Source: Flavobacteriales bacterium UBA1112 (GTDB taxonomy: Bacteria > Bacteroidota > Bacteroidia > Flavobacteriales_D > Sanyastnellaceae). Taken from it: 8,992 bases of DNA. Location of the stretch: positions 1 to 8,992 of the forward strand of contig DCBH01000025.1 of the NCBI GenBank assembly GCA_002313415.1, read 5' to 3'. The notes beneath the pieces were generated by a model, which saw only the letters and a list, made by a program, of their open reading frames with translations, was not told where the DNA came from and made no database searches. Position 1 is the first letter of the stretch; each line of letters starts with the position of its first letter. Below, in pieces: positions 6,229-8,992 of this stretch. The position numbers and the translations under genes are program-made.

Positions 6229-6906
6229 ATGTTTCACGGCAACATCAACTCCCGTTTTCTTCGTCAAAGTTCAATTGTCTTCTATTTGTGCTTGGGCTTT
6301 CAATGCATCGTTTGGAGTCAAGCGCGAAGAGATGCCGTTGTGAATCTTCCCAAAGACGCAATGTGGTTTGATGATGTGGAGCAAGCAGTTCAAGCTCAAC
6401 GTGAAGGCAACGTCGTCTTGGCCATCGACCTCAGCAGAAAGAGGCTCAGAGAGCTCCCGCGTGATTTGATGTTGCTCAAGGATTTGACCTACATGTTGGT
6501 CAGCCGAAATCGACTCCAAACCTTTCCCGAGTGGCTCGAAGATCTATCCGACCTTAAAGTTGTCGTCGCCGACCACAACCGGTTCGAAGATTTTCCTGAC
6601 ATCCTTCTTCGCATGCCTCATCTTGAGCACATCAGTCTCGGTGAAAATGCGCTGCAGGGCATACCGATAGACATCGATTTGATTAAAAACTTAAAAGTGC
6701 TCAGCCTCTGGGGCAATGTTCTAGCGCACTTTCCAGCATCCCTAGGTCACCTAGAGCACCTTGAAATCCTTGACTTGCTCCACAACGAGATGACTGTGGA
6801 CGAGCAGGACATGCTGAAAACTCTGTTGCCGAATGTCCAAATGAACTTATCTGAGCCATGCAATTGTGTGTTTGAGCCCGAATTTCAAAACTCCCCCTCC
6901 GAATGA
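6229..6906 (+). CDS. Exported leucine-rich-repeat protein
   Basis: 225 residues, ATG 6229 to TGA 6904-6906. A hydrophobic segment at about 15-30 ending SQA suggests a signal peptide cut near residue 31 (or an N-terminal anchor). From about residue 64 there are six leucine-rich repeats of about 23 residues: starting near 64, 86, 109, 132, 155 and 178, with cores such as LAIDLSRKRLRELP, LEHISLGENALQGIP and LKVLSLWGNVLAHFP. The short tail has a CNC pair (211-213), possibly a disulfide cap. LRR arrays are protein-binding scaffolds, so a binding or surface role is likely, but the partner is unknown and no enzyme domain is present. The gene begins 26 bp after ribF and its stop overlaps the next start (ATGA), so translational coupling to the kinase gene is likely. 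I do not recognise it as a named family. Confidence 0.88.
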   Translation: MFHGNINSRFLRQSSIVFYLCLGFQCIVWSQARRDAVVNLPKDAMWFDDVEQAVQAQREGNVVLAIDLSRKRLRELPRDLMLLKDLTYMLVSRNRLQTFPEWLEDLSDLKVVVADHNRFEDFPDILLRMPHLEHISLGENALQGIPIDIDLIKNLKVLSLWGNVLAHFPASLGHLEHLEILDLLHNEMTVDEQDMLKTLLPNVQMNLSEPCNCVFEPEFQNSPSE

Positions 6907-7424
6907 ATGACGCATTGCCAACTCCATTCCGCCGTGTGGTGGTAACTGGCGTTGAATGCTCGGGGAAGACCACTCTTTCTAAAAACCTTGCAAATCATTT
7001 GGGTTGGGCGTGGATTCCTGAGCACGCAAGAACGCATCCCGATGTGCTGGCCGACCAAGTTTCTGAGTCCACATTTGAGGAACTGCACGAATCTCAATCC
7101 AATGCCGCTGCCATGGCAAAATCCGAGTATCCCGGGGTCATTTGTGACACCGGAGATCTGGTACTGCGCATTTGGTCGGAAGCCAAGCTCGACTTCAGTT
7201 GGCATCCCGTGACGCCACCAGACCCCCGAGTTGACTTTCACATACTGTGTCCTGCTCTTTCATCTTGGGAAGAAGACCCACTTCGTACCTTACCTCGATT
7301 CGAGGATCGTTTGATGCTCGAACAGAAGTATCGAGAACATCTTCAACACCGTCATTACTTGGTGGCAGAGGGAGATACTCCAGAAGCTCGCCTCGAACAT
7401 GTATTAAATCAATGGCCGTGGTAA
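6903..7424 (+). CDS. NadR/Ttd14-type P-loop kinase (AAA_28), probable ribosylnicotinamide kinase
   Basis: 173 residues, ATG 6903 (inside the ATGA overlap with the LRR gene) to TAA 7422-7424. A P-loop GVECSGKTT (16-24) follows the first beta-strand RRVVVTG. Further matches to the kinase domain of NadR are IPEHAR (38-43), VICDTGDLVLRIW (79-91), a LCPALSSWEEDPLRTLP stretch (115-131) like the substrate-side loop of the family, and FEDRLMLEQKYREHL (133-147). NadR kinase phosphorylates nicotinamide riboside to NMN. Here there is no nicotinamide-nucleotide adenylyltransferase or helix-turn-helix domain, so this is a kinase-only version. The adjacent pnuC, overlapping by 13 bp, supports a nicotinamide riboside salvage pair: import followed by phosphorylation to trap the nucleoside. 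In the usual family motif C-D-T-D the fourth position is G here, with a D one residue later. Another nucleoside as substrate cannot be ruled out. Confidence 0.83.
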   Translation: MNDALPTPFRRVVVTGVECSGKTTLSKNLANHLGWAWIPEHARTHPDVLADQVSESTFEELHESQSNAAAMAKSEYPGVICDTGDLVLRIWSEAKLDFSWHPVTPPDPRVDFHILCPALSSWEEDPLRTLPRFEDRLMLEQKYREHLQHRHYLVAEGDTPEARLEHVLNQWPW

Positions 7425-7963
7425 GATGGGCTGAAATCTTGGGGGTGGTGCTTAACCTCATGTATACGTGGCTCTACCTCAATGGCACATTGCCTTTGGC
7501 GTATCTCTTTGCCGCTTTGGGAGCCTTTGGCCTAGGTTGGGCATGTTGGCGACGTAATCTGCAAGCAGAGACCCTGCTTCATTCGTTTTACTTCATCATG
7601 GCCGGGTACGGCGCGTGGTTGTATCAAACCGCGGAATGGGTCGTGGAAATGCACGGCTGGTTGTCTCATCTTCTTTCACTCGCCGCAGGAATTGTAGCCT
7701 GGCTCATTGCCGTTCCTTGGTTGGTGCGTCGCGGAAGCAGCATGCCCAAGCTTGATGCGTTCACCACAGTATTCAGTTTCGTGGGAACGTGGTGGATGAT
7801 TCATGGGGACCCTGCCAATTGGATTTACTGGATGGTCATCGACGCGGTGAGCATTTACCTCTATGCGAAAAGAGGAATGCCCTGGGGGGCGCTCCTCTTT
7901 GCATTCTACACGCTACTTGCTGTCGATGGTTGGTTCGATGATATCTCCTGGTTTACCCTTTAA
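7412..7963 (+). CDS. pnuC: PnuC family nicotinamide riboside (or related vitamin) transporter
   Basis: 183 residues from ATG 7412 to TAA 7961-7963. The open frame extends back to 7247, but that part is antisense-like low-quality sequence overlapping the kinase gene; MAVVRWAEILGVVLNLMY is the natural opening. About seven membrane helices are visible. Family marks are WLYLNG near 20-25, the GYGAWLYQ turn (65-72), KLDAFTTVFSFVGTWWM (113-129), and NWIYWMVIDAVSIYLYAKRG (136-155) followed by FAFYTLLAVDGW (163-174). PnuC proteins carry vitamin precursors by facilitated diffusion, and the intracellular kinase makes uptake one-way. The neighbouring NadR-like kinase favours nicotinamide riboside over thiamine (PnuT) or riboflavin (PnuX). 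However, ribF three genes upstream means a flavin substrate should be kept in mind. The stop shares TTAA with the tonB stop on the other strand. Confidence 0.9.
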   Translation: MAVVRWAEILGVVLNLMYTWLYLNGTLPLAYLFAALGAFGLGWACWRRNLQAETLLHSFYFIMAGYGAWLYQTAEWVVEMHGWLSHLLSLAAGIVAWLIAVPWLVRRGSSMPKLDAFTTVFSFVGTWWMIHGDPANWIYWMVIDAVSIYLYAKRGMPWGALLFAFYTLLAVDGWFDDISWFTL

Positions 7964-8661
7964 CGGATGATGAATTTCACTGGAATCGTGTACTGAACGG
8001 ACACTGACTTTCCACGCTGCTGCCCGGCCTCAAACGTAGGGAGGCTTTCAACCACGCGAACCGCTTCCTTGTCAAGTCGAGGATCAACTTCACGTAAGAC
8101 TTTCACATCCCGAACCTTGCCATTTTTGCCCACCACGAAGTAGACAAATACTGTGCCTTGGATGCCTGCATCTTTCGCAATCGGGGGATACTTGGTGTTG
8201 GTGCTGACAAACCGGATGATTTCCATTTGGGTGCACTGGTGGCGCTCATCGCCACGCAACTTCAAACAGGGCCCAAACGCGGGCATGTTTTCCACGATCA
8301 TAAATGGGGTGTCCTCCTCGAAGTCTTCTTCATCCTCAATGATTTCGATTTCTGTGTCTTCGTCGAGTTCGATGTCCTCGATTTCCAACTCTTCCTCAAT
8401 TTCCTCCTCGTCATCTACGATTTCAATCACCGTGGTTTGCTGCGGTGGGGGTGGGGGTGGCGGTGGGGTGACCACATTCACCGGGATTTCTTCATCTTCG
8501 AGAAGGTCTGCCTCAAAATCGAGCGCACGTGTAATGGCGACATCATAAGACGTCCATGCCAATGCGGACAGTATCAAAGCGAGTGAAGCCACAAATCCAA
8601 GGGCTCTCCAAGTGGACCGTTTGTTCTCGATATCGGCTTGAGGGGTCTTTCTGCGGAGCAT
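7960..8661 (-). CDS. tonB: TonB family energy-transducing protein with acidic linker
   Basis: 233 residues, ATG 8661 to TAA 7962-7960. The N-terminal ADIENKR stretch (9-15) before a single membrane helix (about 20-37) is typical of Bacteroidota TonB proteins. Then come VNVVT and eight prolines (66-73), a strongly acidic linker (84-118, almost only D, E, I and L), and the MIVENMPAFGPC segment (121-132). The TonB C-terminal domain runs from about 144 to the end, with YPPIAKDAGIQGTVFVYFVV (158-177), DPRLDKEAVRVVESLPTF (193-210) and SVQYTIPVKFIIR. Two cysteines (132, 143) flank the domain start as in relatives and may form a disulfide. With ExbB/ExbD (not in this window) it would transmit proton-motive force to outer-membrane TonB-dependent receptors. 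It is probably co-transcribed with the VanZ-like gene 27 bp upstream. Several TonB paralogues per genome are common, so its receptor is unknown. Confidence 0.94.
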   Translation of the reverse strand: MLRRKTPQADIENKRSTWRALGFVASLALILSALAWTSYDVAITRALDFEADLLEDEEIPVNVVTPPPPPPPPQQTTVIEIVDDEEEIEEELEIEDIELDEDTEIEIIEDEEDFEEDTPFMIVENMPAFGPCLKLRGDERHQCTQMEIIRFVSTNTKYPPIAKDAGIQGTVFVYFVVGKNGKVRDVKVLREVDPRLDKEAVRVVESLPTFEAGQQRGKSVSVQYTIPVKFIIR

Positions 8662-8688
8662 GAGACAGGTTTGAGACGGTGAAATTAA

Positions 8689-8992
8689 TCAATCGCTTGC
8701 GATTCTACCCGGTCGATGACCAAAGATGGCGAAGAAGGCGCCCAACGCACCTCCAGCGCCAAAGACATCCGCAAAAACATCCATCCAATCGAACATCCGT
8801 CCCGACATCCACGCGTCTTGAACATACTCAAGAACCGTACCCAAAACCAGAGACCCGAGAAGCACTGCTCCTTCCAATTTCCACCCCGACTGCAACCTGC
8901 GCTGCTTTGCAAGAGCGACAACCCAAGTCAATCCACAGCCTGCAAATGCAATTGCGTGAAACACTTTGTCCATGACTTCCAAGGGCCACTGC
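8689..8992 (-). CDS. VanZ-like membrane protein, N-terminus outside window
   Basis: The frame is open to the window end; TGA is at 8691-8689. About 100 residues are visible. The DKVFHAIAFAGCGLTWVVAL stretch near the start, then GSLVLGTVLEYVQDAWMSGR and FDWMDVFADVFGAGGALGAF, follow the VanZ/YfiM-like pattern (DKxxHxxAF, then GxxxExxQ, then R.fDxxDxxAN.xG). Four membrane helices are normal in the family and about three to four fit here. VanZ-like proteins are small integral membrane proteins; a role in teicoplanin resistance is known only for the Enterococcus member, and the function in Bacteroidota is unknown. TTG at 8982 and ATG at 8973 are in-frame, but QWPLEV upstream is also open, so the true start probably lies beyond 8992. 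Confidence 0.82.
   Translation of the reverse strand, partial: QWPLEVMDKVFHAIAFAGCGLTWVVALAKQRRLQSGWKLEGAVLLGSLVLGTVLEYVQDAWMSGRMFDWMDVFADVFGAGGALGAFFAIFGHRPGRIASD

Noticed and set aside
7247..7411. Upstream start for pnuC
   Set aside because: The extra 55 residues are Ser/Arg-rich out-of-frame translation of the kinase gene; the hydrophobic PnuC N-terminus begins at 7412.
8153..8586. Two long plus-strand frames, one Ser/Gly-rich
   Set aside because: They arise from the acidic and proline codons of tonB read in reverse; no domain or start context.
1..8992. tRNA/rRNA genes, CRISPR arrays, insertion sequences, phage or defence genes
   Set aside because: I looked on both strands and saw no such repeats, transposase motifs or RNA gene signatures; coding genes fill nearly all bases and no gap exceeds 75 bp.

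Overview
The window looks like a compact chromosomal stretch from a member of the Bacteroidota, most likely a Flavobacteriales-type bacterium with roughly balanced base composition. Five things point there. Start codons lack Shine-Dalgarno sequences. Several genes are preceded by the Bacteroidota -7 promoter element (TAnnTTTG or a close variant). AtpD carries an extra segment of about 27 residues and pairs with a very short AtpC, with no other ATP synthase genes beside them. The TonB protein has a highly acidic periplasmic linker. A DUF2147 lipid-free exported protein is present. Every gene is of chromosomal housekeeping or accessory-metabolism type; I see no phage, transposon, CRISPR array, defence island or RNA gene.

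Layout. 1-507 (+) is the C-terminal end of a polysaccharide/O-antigen flippase. It converges on 539-985 (-), an exported DUF2147 protein. Upstream of that on the minus strand are 1040-1990, a YihY/BrkB membrane protein, and 1987-2856, nadC, which overlap by 4 bp (GTGA). nadC is divergent from rlmH (2888-3364, +) across only 31 bp. rlmH converges on the atpD-atpC pair (5159-3418, -), with a clean 10-bp-stem terminator between them. atpD is divergent from ribF (5234-6202, +). ribF heads a probable four-gene run: ribF, a leucine-rich-repeat exported protein (6229-6906), a NadR-type P-loop kinase (6903-7424) and pnuC (7412-7963). These are spaced by 26 bp, a 4-bp overlap and a 13-bp overlap. pnuC runs tail to tail into tonB (7960-8661, -), the two sharing a TTAA that gives TAA on both strands. 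Upstream of tonB is a VanZ-like membrane protein cut by the window end (8689-8992, -).

Functionally the window is rich in cofactor supply. NadC makes nicotinate mononucleotide de novo. PnuC plus the NadR-like kinase should import and phosphorylate nicotinamide riboside. RibF makes FMN and FAD. The F1 beta and epsilon subunits and TonB tie to membrane energetics.

The least expected pattern is in the promoters. In front of ribF, rlmH, nadC and the DUF2147 gene, a TAnnTTTG-like -7 element ends exactly four bases before the start codon. This would make these transcripts leaderless or nearly so. atpD has the same element 28 bases upstream, giving an ordinary short leader. No clearly novel system is present. 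The items most worth a second look are this promoter geometry and the LRR protein embedded in a flavin/NAD cofactor operon.
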